A stretch of DNA of 64,000 bases, taken from positions 1-64,000 of the forward strand of contig JBBDXW010000051.1 in assembly GCA_040902105.1 (NCBI GenBank). Direction: 5' to 3'. Made by a program: the position numbers and the translations under genes. The notes under the pieces were generated by a model, which was not told the origin of the DNA, did not search any database, and worked only from the letters and a program-made list of their open reading frames with translations. Of the stretch, positions 1 to 7,853 are shown in pieces (position 1 is the stretch's first letter; each line of letters begins with the position of its first letter). The DNA is from IDS-8 sp040902105 (lineage in GTDB: Bacteria; Pseudomonadota; Gammaproteobacteria; Steroidobacterales; Woeseiaceae).

Positions 1-54
1 TTGAATCATCTGGCTGGCTCTGAACCCATCAATATCACCTTGGTGGAGTACTAA
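1..54 (+). CDS. C-terminal end of an unidentified gene (partial)
   Basis: Frame 1 is open from the window edge to a TAA at 52-54 and would encode 17 residues ending NITLVEY. The stop overlaps the TAG of the convergent bshC-like gene by two bases, a usual tail-to-tail arrangement. The fragment is too short to assign to a family, and it may be a chance open frame. Confidence 0.35.
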   Translation: MNHLAGSEPINITLVEY

Positions 55-1478
55 AGCTTCAAAAGCATGTGATTGCGCCCGCCGGCGGGCCAATGCGCAT
101 GCAGGCTGGAGAGGAATCGCGGCCCGTAGCGGAACCAGTAATAAAGGATATTGAAACGCCGCTCCTGGAGATCGCCGCACGGATACAATTGCGCACCGAC
201 GCCCCTGATGTGCCGCGCCATGTCATGCTGTCCCGGCGTTTCGAGATCGATCTCGAGTTCGGCCAGGCGCCTCCCGACGCCGGGTTCGATGATCGTCATG
301 CCGGTTCGCGGGAGGATTGCCGGGCGCGGCAGCCCGAAGTGATCGTGCAATCCGCCGATCTGGGCATAGTAGGCTGTCTCCGACGGACCGAGGACCACAC
401 CGAGGACGGGGAATAGCGCGTTCTGCATGACCGGCCGAAGAAGTACGTTCGGCGAAAAATCCGCCGGCCGCGCGCGAATTTCCGCTTGCAATGCCAGTGC
501 GGTCTGCGGCGGTTCGCCGTTCCGGAGGTAACGGCCATTCGCATCGCGAAGAATGCCCGTCCGTTTGCCTCGCTGGTGAAACAGGAACGTTTGCGGGCGC
601 TTCTTCCGTACCTGGCGATGGTAACCGAGAGCGTCGATCCGTTCCGAGGTCTTCTCGTAGATCGAAAACAGGTGGTCGTCGTCCGCCACTGCCCTTTCCA
701 TAAGCGGCGCGGCGAGCTTCTTCAGTTCATCGTGACACGGCGATGCGAACACGAGCCGGCTGTTCGGAAACATCCGGTACCACAACCGCGCGAACGCAGT
801 GCTGAAACTCGAGCCGACGGCGTACGTCTGCCTGACGACATCGAGGACAGACTCCGAATGGTCTAATCCCGTCATGGCATCGGCCAGTTCCGCAATAACC
901 GGTTCCATTCCGGAGTCGATGATTACGCGCCCTACCGGCGCGCCCGCCGGCGCGAATGCCGGCTCGTAACGGATTCGGCGAACGTCTTCGCCGCACGGAA
1001 TCTCGATGTGATCGACTTCTGCAAAATCGTGATCGTCGTTGTCGAGCCAGAAGCACGGTACCACCGGGACGGCCAGAACCCGTTCAAGATCGGCGGCCCA
1101 TCGTTCGGCCGTAAGCGCTTTGAACACGGTGTAGAGGGGGCCGGTGAACAGGCCTGCTTGCTGGCCCGCGAAAACAGCAACCGATTCCGCCTTCCGCAGC
1201 AGGTCGATCTGCGCTTTCGCCGCACCCGGCGCCGGAATCCCGGTCGCGAATTCGCGCAAGGCGGCTGCCAGCTGATCGCGTGGAAGTTTCCGGCCGATCA
1301 CGCGGCGCGCGGCGGCGGCGAGCGCCGGGTGGTCATCGAAAGCGGGGCCGAAGAACGACGCCAGCCTTTCGTCGCCGAGCAGGAAGTCGGAGTACAGCCG
1401 CGAAATTCGACCGGGCCGGGTTGCCGAAGCGAAACTGAACGCCGGTGTTTCACTGTCGCGGAACGCGTATTCGTCCAT
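51..1478 (-). CDS. bshC: Bacillithiol biosynthesis cysteine-adding enzyme BshC-like
   Basis: The 475-residue product carries BshC family hallmarks in order: FAGQQAGLFTGPLYTVFKA near residue 105, FWLDNDDHDFAEVDHI near 143, and SPNVLLRPVMQNALFP followed by LGPSETAYYAQIGGL in the C-terminal half. BshC adds cysteine to glucosaminyl-malate in the last step of bacillithiol synthesis in the cytoplasm. The protein is shorter than the roughly 540-residue Bacillus enzyme. ATG at 1478 is preceded by a weak AAGG. Neither bshA nor bshB lies in the window, so the pathway cannot be confirmed here. Family membership is fairly secure; the substrate in this organism is inferred. Confidence 0.85.
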   Translation of the reverse strand: MDEYAFRDSETPAFSFASATRPGRISRLYSDFLLGDERLASFFGPAFDDHPALAAAARRVIGRKLPRDQLAAALREFATGIPAPGAAKAQIDLLRKAESVAVFAGQQAGLFTGPLYTVFKALTAERWAADLERVLAVPVVPCFWLDNDDHDFAEVDHIEIPCGEDVRRIRYEPAFAPAGAPVGRVIIDSGMEPVIAELADAMTGLDHSESVLDVVRQTYAVGSSFSTAFARLWYRMFPNSRLVFASPCHDELKKLAAPLMERAVADDDHLFSIYEKTSERIDALGYHRQVRKKRPQTFLFHQRGKRTGILRDANGRYLRNGEPPQTALALQAEIRARPADFSPNVLLRPVMQNALFPVLGVVLGPSETAYYAQIGGLHDHFGLPRPAILPRTGMTIIEPGVGRRLAELEIDLETPGQHDMARHIRGVGAQLYPCGDLQERRFNILYYWFRYGPRFLSSLHAHWPAGGRNHMLLKL

Positions 1479-1538
1479 TCTGCCTTCAGGAGAAAGACAA
1501 TCGAAACCTCATCGGCGCAAGCGAATCGCGTCCGGTCG

Positions 1539-2456
1539 TCATATTCGTCCCAGTTTTCTCAGCGTACGTCGTACCTTTTCCACGTCATCTTCGATCAACG
1601 GCAGGATCGGACGCTTTGGAAAACCGCCGGGAAGTCCCTGCAGGTTCAGCGCGGTCTTGAAAATTGCCTGTGCCGAACCGAACTTTGCCGTGTAGTCGGC
1701 ATTGAACCACTCCGTCATGATCAACTCATCGAGCGCACCCAGGGCCAGTGCCCTTTTCCTGTCGCCCGCCCACAGCGCGTTGAAGAAATCCGGCTGCGTT
1801 CTGCCGAGGACCGCGCCCGCTCCCATCGTTCCGTGCGCTTTCGCGCTGATCACGAGGTCCGCGCCTGCCTCCGTCATACGGACCCCGAAAATGCGAACCT
1901 TGTCGCCCAGCGCATGCATCACGTCGAGAAAGTGTTCCTCGTTTCCGGTGGAATTCTTGATCGCGACCACGTTCTCCAGTTCCGCCAGCTGCTCCAGCGT
2001 CTTACGGCTCAGGTCGATGTTGGTGCCTGGCGGCCAATTGTAGATGCAGATCGGCAATGGACTGGCCTTGTCGACATCCTCGTAGAACGAGATCACTTCC
2101 CGTTCGCTGGGCCTGACATACGGCGGCGGGGTCAGGAGAATGCCGTCGAATCCGTTTTCCGCCGCCGTCACGGCATTCGCTATCGCGGTATCGGCCGTAA
2201 AGGCATTGCAGCCCGCAATCAGCGGCAGCTCGCCCTTGAGTACTTCGCCGACAGCCCTGAACAGTGCGGCTTTCTCGTCGCTGCTCATGCTGAACCACTC
2301 CCCCGTGGTACCCGCCACGACAAGACCGTGCATGCCCTCGCCGGCCAACCACTCGAGCAGGCGACGCAGGCCGTGCAGGTCGAGCCGGCCCTGCTCGGTG
2401 AAGGGAGTTGTGATTGCCGGAATGTAACCTTGCCAATCGACAGAATCTTTATTCAT
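1539..2456 (-). CDS. DapA/NanA-family aldolase or dehydratase, paralogue 1
   Basis: This 305-residue TIM-barrel protein has the class I aldolase signature of the DapA/NanA family: GTTGE at residues 49-53, Tyr139 in IYNWPPGT, and the Schiff-base Lys167 in VVAIKNST. It would condense or cleave a 2-oxo acid such as pyruvate. The WPPGT context and a catabolic neighbourhood argue against the housekeeping lysine-pathway DapA. A close paralogue with the same catalytic positions lies at 3682-4614. The gene is divergent from the LysR regulator starting at 2635, which probably controls it. The exact substrate cannot be told from sequence. Confidence 0.85.
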   Translation of the reverse strand: MNKDSVDWQGYIPAITTPFTEQGRLDLHGLRRLLEWLAGEGMHGLVVAGTTGEWFSMSSDEKAALFRAVGEVLKGELPLIAGCNAFTADTAIANAVTAAENGFDGILLTPPPYVRPSEREVISFYEDVDKASPLPICIYNWPPGTNIDLSRKTLEQLAELENVVAIKNSTGNEEHFLDVMHALGDKVRIFGVRMTEAGADLVISAKAHGTMGAGAVLGRTQPDFFNALWAGDRKRALALGALDELIMTEWFNADYTAKFGSAQAIFKTALNLQGLPGGFPKRPILPLIEDDVEKVRRTLRKLGRI

Positions 2457-2634
2457 TCCATGGTCACTCCGTTTCGTCAGGAGTCCACACCGCCGACGAC
2501 CGACGGTGGCAATGGTGGTTACATGAGTCAGGACACTAGGCTATTGAGGGTTGTATGATCTATCAATAGCAAGATATATTCATTTGCGTTGCGCAGGATG
2601 CAACAAAGGACCCTTGCGAAAGTATTTTTTCCCT
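2457..2634. promoter_or_regulatory. Divergent promoter region between aldolase and lysR, with a candidate LysR box
   Basis: The 178-base gap between the divergent aldolase and regulator genes contains an AT-rich segment that is unusual for this GC-rich window. A dyad at 2561-2576 reads TATC-N8-GATA, close to the T-N11-A type of LysR site. The position suits autoregulation and control of the aldolase. No clear -35/-10 pair could be fixed by eye. Confidence 0.35.
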
Positions 2635-3564
2635 ATGCAAACGCCCACGTTCATGGAAACGTTCAATGATCACCGGCTCCGGTATCTTTACGAAGCCGTG
2701 CGCGGCGGTACGATGCGTGCGGCGAGTGAAAAGCTCAACGTGGCTCCGTCCTCCATCAGTCGCCAGATCGCGCAGCTCGAGGAGGAACTCGGCATACCCC
2801 TGATCGAACGCAGCCGGCGGACTCTCAAGCTGACCGAGGCCGGCGAGATCGCCATCAACTACTTTCGCGAGCTGACCACGCAGCAGGAGGCGTTCGTGTC
2901 GCACCTGCGAGACTTGCGCGGACTCAAGGGGGGCACGGTCAGGCTCGCGGTTGGCGAAGGATTCATCGGCGACCTTCTGCTGGAGGTGCTTCGCGGGTTC
3001 ATGGAGCAATACCCGTCGATCCAGATCACCATGCGTACGGCGGGCACCAACGAGGTAGCGGCACTCGTGCTCGAGGACGATGCTCACATAGGGATGGTGT
3101 TTCAGGCGGCCCCGGACGCGAAGATCCGCATCAGGGCATCCTCGGATCAGCCTCTCAAGGTGATACTGCGGCCGGACCACCCGTTGAGTGGGCGCTCATC
3201 CCTGACGATTGCCGACCTGGCCGGGGAGCGCCTCGGAGTGCCGGACAGGTCTTTCCGGATCCGGCAGATATTGAGCGGCGCCGAAGCGGAGGAGCATGTT
3301 TTCCTCACGCCCACGCTGACCAGCAATTCCCTGCTGGTACTCAAGGAATTCGCCCGATCCGGATCCGGAATAACGATTCTGCCGAGTATCGCGGCGCACA
3401 GCGAAATCAAAGCCGGGGTGCTCCGCGCCGTGCCGATAAACCACCCTCTGCTGATGCATACCAGCGCCAGCGTCATTACACGGCTCGGTCGTCAACTTCC
3501 TGTCGCAGCGGTCAAACTTCTGCAGGAAATCGAGGCCACCATGCCCTTTCTTCCCGCTCCGTAG
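2635..3564 (+). CDS. LysR-family transcriptional regulator
   Basis: The protein has an N-terminal winged helix-turn-helix (RAASEKLNVAPSSISRQIAQ, about residues 24-43 from ATG 2635) followed by a periplasmic-binding-like effector domain (GGTVRLAVGEGFIGDLLLEV onward), the standard LysR layout at about 309 residues. The open frame extends upstream to 2551, but ATG 2635 or 2653 gives the expected HTH spacing. It is divergent from aldolase paralogue 1 and head to tail with the 3' end of paralogue 2, so these two genes are its likely targets. The TAG stop lies inside a REP-like palindrome. Confidence 0.9.
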   Translation: MQTPTFMETFNDHRLRYLYEAVRGGTMRAASEKLNVAPSSISRQIAQLEEELGIPLIERSRRTLKLTEAGEIAINYFRELTTQQEAFVSHLRDLRGLKGGTVRLAVGEGFIGDLLLEVLRGFMEQYPSIQITMRTAGTNEVAALVLEDDAHIGMVFQAAPDAKIRIRASSDQPLKVILRPDHPLSGRSSLTIADLAGERLGVPDRSFRIRQILSGAEAEEHVFLTPTLTSNSLLVLKEFARSGSGITILPSIAAHSEIKAGVLRAVPINHPLLMHTSASVITRLGRQLPVAAVKLLQEIEATMPFLPAP

Positions 3565-3623
3565 GAGCCCGCCATTGCGGGCTACCCACCACCGCTACGT
3601 CGCCCGCAATGGCGGGCTCCTAC
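3561..3623. repeat. REP-like inverted repeat, family A, copy 1
   Basis: Arms 3561-3582 and 3602-3623 are perfect 22-base inverted copies beginning GTAGGAGCCCGCC and separated by 19 bases. A third, imperfect half copy in the second orientation lies at 3662-3686. The first arm supplies the TAG stop of lysR and the half copy supplies the TAG of the minus-strand aldolase paralogue 2. Related copies lie at 7628-7702 and 46498-46529. Confidence 0.9.
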
Positions 3624-3681
3624 AGGGTTTCAGCCGGCACGGGCGACCCCTCCGGCGCTTCGTCGCCCGCAGCGGCGGCTC

Positions 3682-4614
3682 CTACTGCGACCCGTTGACC
3701 TTGACGCCGAGTTGTTGCAGCGTGTCGCGCACCCTGGCTGTATCCGGCCGGCTCAAGGGCAGTATCGGCGCTCGCGGATAGCCGCCCGGAAGTCCCTGCA
3801 CGTTCAACGCGGCTTTCAGAATCGCCTGCGCAGAGCCGAAGCGTCCTGTCAGTTCCGGTGTGAACCAGGCGTCCATGAGGGCGCTGTCGAGTCTCGCCAT
3901 CTCACTGGCGGTGGCCGGATCATTACGCCAGAGAGCGTTGAAGAATTCGGGCTGTCGGCGACCCAGCACCGCGCCGGCGCCCATCATCCCGTCGGCGTCG
4001 TAATTCATCACGAGATCGATGCCGTCGTCGTTCATCGGCACGCCGAAAATCCTCACAGTGTCGCGAAGCGCACGGAATACATCGAGAAAGTGTTGCCAGC
4101 TGGAAGTGGAGTTCTTGACAGCCACCACCTTTTCCAGCGACGCCAGCTTCGTCAGCAGCTCGAGGTCCATGTCGATGCCCGTTCCCGGCGGCCAGTTGTA
4201 GACGCAAATGGGAAGCTCGATGTTGTCGCTCACTGTTCTGTAAAACGCTTCAACTTCTCGCGACGTTGGACGGATGTACGGAGGAGGCGTGAGCAGGATG
4301 CCATCGAATCCTGCCCGGTCGGCGGCGCCCGCGATCTCGATGGCTTCATTCGCCGTATAGGCGTTGCAGCCGGCGATGATCGCCATCCGCCCCGCCAGCT
4401 TGCGCCCGACTGCGTTGAACAGAGCTATTTTCTCCTCCGGTTGCAGCGAAAACCATTCGCCGGTCGTTCCCGCAACCACGATCCCGTGCATGCCTTCGTC
4501 AAGCAGCCAGTCGAGCAACTCGTCGAGCATGCCGATGTTCAGCTCACCATCCTGGTCGAACGGCGTGGTTATGGCGGGAATGTAGCCCCGCCAGTCAACA
4601 GTTTGTCGGTCCAA
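3682..4614 (-). CDS. DapA/NanA-family aldolase or dehydratase, paralogue 2
   Basis: This 310-residue protein aligns along its length with the product of 1539-2456: same MD/WxGYIPAITTPF start, GTTGE at 49-53, Tyr139 in VYNWPPGT and Schiff-base Lys167 in VVAVKNST. It is therefore a lyase or dehydratase of the pyruvate-dependent aldolase family. Two near-equal paralogues around one LysR gene suggest duplication, with either different substrates or subunits of a mixed oligomer. Its TAG stop is the TAG of a REP-like half repeat. Substrate unknown. Confidence 0.85.
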   Translation of the reverse strand: MDRQTVDWRGYIPAITTPFDQDGELNIGMLDELLDWLLDEGMHGIVVAGTTGEWFSLQPEEKIALFNAVGRKLAGRMAIIAGCNAYTANEAIEIAGAADRAGFDGILLTPPPYIRPTSREVEAFYRTVSDNIELPICVYNWPPGTGIDMDLELLTKLASLEKVVAVKNSTSSWQHFLDVFRALRDTVRIFGVPMNDDGIDLVMNYDADGMMGAGAVLGRRQPEFFNALWRNDPATASEMARLDSALMDAWFTPELTGRFGSAQAILKAALNVQGLPGGYPRAPILPLSRPDTARVRDTLQQLGVKVNGSQ

Positions 4615-4939
4615 TATCGGTTCCTCACGCCGACGCGCGAGTGCGACGCGCCTTGCGAGTGGTGGTGATCACCTGGCGACATAGACTAGTAAGCGGGTCG
4701 TTGACCCGCAACAGCCTGCACGGGGACTTTTGGTTGCATTTTGAGCAATCAAAGCCGGCGATGGCCCGGCGCGCCCCGCCGGATGGAATCGTTGACCGGA
4801 GGACCGGGGATGCGCGGCGGTCATTGCGGTCAGGGCAATAAAGATGTACAGGCTCTGTTATTGAGACGACGCGCCGGCTGTGGCAGTGTCGGCCGCGCCG
4901 TCGCGGTTCGCCCTGATCGTGCGCCGAGGAGAAAGCACA
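4615..4939. other. Gene-free stretch between divergent aldolase 2 and glyoxalase-fold gene
   Basis: About 325 bases lie between two divergently transcribed genes. The stretch holds an imperfect GC-rich hairpin near 4690-4720 (GCGGGTCGTTGACCCGC) and no convincing open frame. It presumably holds the promoters of both neighbours, but no specific site can be supported. Confidence 0.4.
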
Positions 4940-5485
4940 ATGAAAAACAAAGCCACGTTACCCGGATACCAGCATGTCGACCATATCGGGGTTACCGTTC
5001 CGAACCTGGATGCCGCGGTCGAGTTCTACGGTCGTGTCCTGGGCGCTGAAGTCGCATACCGCCTGGGGCCGTTCGATGCCTCCGAGATGCCGCGACAGCC
5101 GGACGGACGCGACTGGATGCACGCACACGTTGATGTCAAAGGCGCCAAGCTCTCGATCGCGATGCTCAAGATGGCCCCGAACATGATGCTGGAATTGTTT
5201 CAGTACGATAAGCCCCTCGATCGACGCCAGGTGCCTCCGCGGAACTGCGATCTGGGGGGCCATCATTTCGCTCTCAAGGTGGACAAGCTGGAGCCGGCCC
5301 TCCGTCATCTCGAAGAGCACGGATGCAAGCTGATGGATGGTCCGATCGATCTGCCCGAGGGTCCGACTGTCGGATGCCGGTGCCAGTACCTGCGCGACCC
5401 GTGGGGCAATTACATAGAACTGATGGAATATACTCACATGGCTTACATGGACGAAACCGGGATCCGTCCGTACGGTACCGACTGA
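4940..5485 (+). CDS. VOC-superfamily (glyoxalase/dioxygenase-fold) protein
   Basis: The 181-residue product has two vicinal-oxygen-chelate modules: HVDHIGVTVPNLDAAVEFYG at the N-terminus and GGHHFALKVDKLEPALRHLE in the second half, ending in DPWGNYIELMEY. His and Glu residues at the expected metal-ligand strands (DHIG, LELF, HHFA, YIEL) suggest a divalent-metal enzyme acting on a small carbonyl or aromatic substrate. An in-frame upstream start at 4880 exists, but ATG 4940 follows a good GAGGAGAAA site. RidA follows 48 bases later with its own site, so the pair is probably one operon. Confidence 0.85.
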   Translation: MKNKATLPGYQHVDHIGVTVPNLDAAVEFYGRVLGAEVAYRLGPFDASEMPRQPDGRDWMHAHVDVKGAKLSIAMLKMAPNMMLELFQYDKPLDRRQVPPRNCDLGGHHFALKVDKLEPALRHLEEHGCKLMDGPIDLPEGPTVGCRCQYLRDPWGNYIELMEYTHMAYMDETGIRPYGTD

Positions 5486-5533
5486 CTGTCGTAAACGGAG
5501 GAGCGACAGCCGCTGAACTGAAGGAGCAAGGCA

Positions 5534-5938
5534 ATGACCCGCACGACCATCAATCCTGAAACCATGTACAACGCGATTCAGTTCGGCTTCTCGCATGCCG
5601 TCGAAAGCGCCGGCAGGCGCACTCTGCATCTCGCGGGACAAGTCGCCTGGGACGATGCCGGAGAACTTGTCGGTCCTGGCGATCTCAAGGCGCAATGCGC
5701 GCAGGTGTTCCGGAACCTGAAGAAGGTACTGGCAAAAGCCGGCATGACGCCGGCGGATGTTGTACGGGTTCGTACCTATGTCGTCGACTATTCCCCCGAC
5801 AAGCTGGCCGTGATCGGACCGGCGCTGGCCGCGTTCTACGGGGACGCACTGCCGGCTGCGAACACCCTGCTCGGCGTTGCCTCCCTCGCGATGCCGGACT
5901 TCCTGATCGAAGTGGAAGCCACCGCCGTCAGTAGCTAG
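5534..5938 (+). CDS. RidA/YjgF-family protein, variant active site
   Basis: The 134-residue product has the Rid fold pattern (LHLAGQVAWDDAGELVG, QVFRNLKKVLAKAGMTPADVV, FLIEVEATAV). RidA hydrolyses reactive enamine/imine intermediates made by PLP enzymes. The arginine essential in true RidA, in the PARS-type motif, appears replaced by Asn in PAANTLLGV, so this belongs to one of the non-canonical Rid subfamilies and may not be an imine deaminase. AGGAGCAAGGCA precedes the ATG. Its place after a VOC gene and two aldolases fits a catabolic cluster. Confidence 0.85.
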   Translation: MTRTTINPETMYNAIQFGFSHAVESAGRRTLHLAGQVAWDDAGELVGPGDLKAQCAQVFRNLKKVLAKAGMTPADVVRVRTYVVDYSPDKLAVIGPALAAFYGDALPAANTLLGVASLAMPDFLIEVEATAVSS

Positions 5939-5957
5939 CAATAGTCCGGGGGCATTA

Positions 5958-6625
5958 ATGAGTCTCCGACGACGCAAGAACGATCGGCGCGCACAGCAGA
6001 CGAACGATCACGAAGTCGACAAAAGCCGCAGAAGCGCGCTTGGCACAATTCTTGGCGGCACAATAGCCGGAGCAGCAACGTTAATTGGCCCTCGGATGTC
6101 TCCCGGGGCTCGAAACTCCCCTGCCCTTCCACCAGGAACACGAGCAGACCTGCAAAAGACGGGTATGCAGCTGATTATTACGGGTTCCGGTTCAGCATTG
6201 CCGGATCCGATGCGAGGCGGCGCCAGCTGCGCCATCGTGCGATGGCGTCGTTCTGCAGTTCGATTGCGGACGTCGGGTGCTGGAGAATCTGATGCTGGTC
6301 GGTGTAAATCCCATGAGTATCGACTATTTGTTTTTTACTCATCTTCATTTCGACCACATTTCGGACTACGACTATTTCGCGATTACCGACTGGATCGCGG
6401 GACGGTGGGATATCGTCAACGTGTATGGCCCGACCGGCACCGAGGCAATGTCGGCGGGAGCGATCAACCGTATGCATGCAATGAACTACGATTTCGCCAC
6501 GGTAAATAGCGAACGTTGCGGCTGACGATCTGTACCAGGGCGCGCGCAATGCCCGGCCAACCCCCTCGACCGACCTTCATGTGACAACTGTCGATTTAGA
6601 CCGCATTCGATCGACAAGTAGATAA
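5958..6625 (+). pseudogene. Decayed Tat-exported metallo-beta-lactamase-fold hydrolase
   Basis: Three reading frames together spell one protein. From 5958 a basic leader with a twin-Arg segment (KSRRSALGTILGG) leads to MQLIITGSGSALPDP. A frameshift near 6240 moves the reading to DGVVLQFDCGRRVLENLM and FFTHLHFDHISDYDYF, which holds the HxHxDH metal motif. A second shift near 6517 carries on as ADDLYQGARNARPTPSTDLH before TAA at 6623-6625. Homologous hydrolases are much longer, so the C-terminal third is also missing. Two shifts plus truncation make a real pseudogene more likely than sequencing error. Confidence 0.85.
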
Positions 6626-6683
6626 TCGCGCGCTACGCACGGCGTCGCACGACTAACCCCCACCGGAATAACGGGAGATCCAC

Positions 6684-7631
6684 ATGCTGAAGACTGTCCT
6701 GATGGTCCTGGTCGCCACTGCTGTGGCCGCACTTGCTGCGCCGGCTGTCGTGCACGCACAGGCAGGAGAGACTGCAATGAAATCCGAAACCGCAGCTACT
6801 CGCGCGCCGATTAAAAACGGCCACGTCGAGGTCAACGGCGTGAACTACTATTACGAAGTCCACGGCGAAGGAGAACCGCTGTTGCTCCTGCACGGCGGCC
6901 TTGGATCGATCGACATGTTCGGCCCGGTACTGCCGATACTCGCAGAACACCGGCAGGTGATCGGCGTCGATCTGCACGGCCATGGACGCACCGCGCTCGG
7001 CGAGCGGAAGATCAGCCTGATCGACATGGGCGACGACCTGTCGGTGCTGTTGACCGAGCTGGGCTACAACCAGGTCGATGTGCTCGGCTATTCGCTGGGC
7101 GGCGGCGTCGGATTCCGGCTTGCCGTGCAGCATCCCGAGACCGTGCGCAGGCTGGCGCTGGTTTCCGCGCCGTTCGCGCAGGACGGTTTTTTCCCGGAGA
7201 TGCTGCCGCAGCAGGCATCGGTCAATGCCGGCATGGCGGAGGCGATGAAGGACACGCCGATGTACCAGTCCTACAAGGCGGTCGCGCCGCATCCGGAAGA
7301 ATTTCCGCAACTGCTCGACCGCATGGGTGAACTGATGCGCAAGCCCTACGACTGGTCGGAAGACGTGAAGAAACTCGAGATGCCGGTCATGCTGGTCTAC
7401 GGCGACAGCGACATGATCCGGCCGGAGCACATCGTGGAGTTCTACCAGTTGCTCGGCGGCGGCCTGAAGGATGCCGGCTGGATGCGCGAGCACATGTCGC
7501 AGAACCGCCTCGCCATCCTGCCGGACCTCACGCACTACGAGGCGTTCATGGCGCCGCAAATGGCGCACACCACACTGCCTTTCCTCAACGGCGAAAGCGG
7601 GATGGAAAGCTGGGCCGCGCAGGTCAGGTAG
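6684..7631 (+). CDS. Exported alpha/beta-hydrolase
   Basis: The 315-residue protein starts with a signal peptide (MLKTVLMVLVATAVAALAAPAVVHA, likely cut near residue 25). The hydrolase core shows the oxyanion HGGLG segment, nucleophile Ser137 in GYSLGGG, an acid in VYGDSDMI and the catalytic His in LTHYEAF. It should act on an ester, amide or epoxide in the periplasm. GGGAG lies just before ATG 6684. A decayed exported metallo-beta-lactamase gene lies immediately upstream. The TAG stop coincides with the first bases of a REP-like element. Substrate unknown. Confidence 0.88.
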   Translation: MLKTVLMVLVATAVAALAAPAVVHAQAGETAMKSETAATRAPIKNGHVEVNGVNYYYEVHGEGEPLLLLHGGLGSIDMFGPVLPILAEHRQVIGVDLHGHGRTALGERKISLIDMGDDLSVLLTELGYNQVDVLGYSLGGGVGFRLAVQHPETVRRLALVSAPFAQDGFFPEMLPQQASVNAGMAEAMKDTPMYQSYKAVAPHPEEFPQLLDRMGELMRKPYDWSEDVKKLEMPVMLVYGDSDMIRPEHIVEFYQLLGGGLKDAGWMREHMSQNRLAILPDLTHYEAFMAPQMAHTTLPFLNGESGMESWAAQVR

Positions 7632-7702
7632 GAGCCCGCCCTGCGGGCGACCAACCGCCTTCGTCAATAGTCGCGCGGTCGCCCGCAATGGCGGGCTCCT
7701 AC
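7628..7702. repeat. REP-like inverted repeat, family A, copy 2
   Basis: The element begins GTAGGAGCCCGCC, overlapping the hydrolase stop codon at 7629-7631, and ends with the inverted arm GGCGGGCTCCTAC at 7690-7702. The arms match copy 1 apart from a short deletion in the left arm; the spacer differs. About 150 bases follow to the next gene with no gene seen. Confidence 0.88.
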
Positions 7703-7853
7703 AGCGTGCGAGTCGCAATCTGTGCGAAAAGAAACGCGATCAAAGATCTTGCAGCCGTTCCTCAGTTGCCCAGGACTTCCACGTCCTCGTGTACTATCAA
7801 ATGGAGAGGCAAATGCGCGATCCGCGTGACGCGCCGGTGGGGACATTTGCGCC

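Noticed and set aside
1008..2558. Long plus-strand open frame of 516 codons
   Set aside because: It runs antisense through bshC and aldolase 1, both with clear family motifs; its own sequence has no recognisable domain and is an artefact of GC-rich codons.
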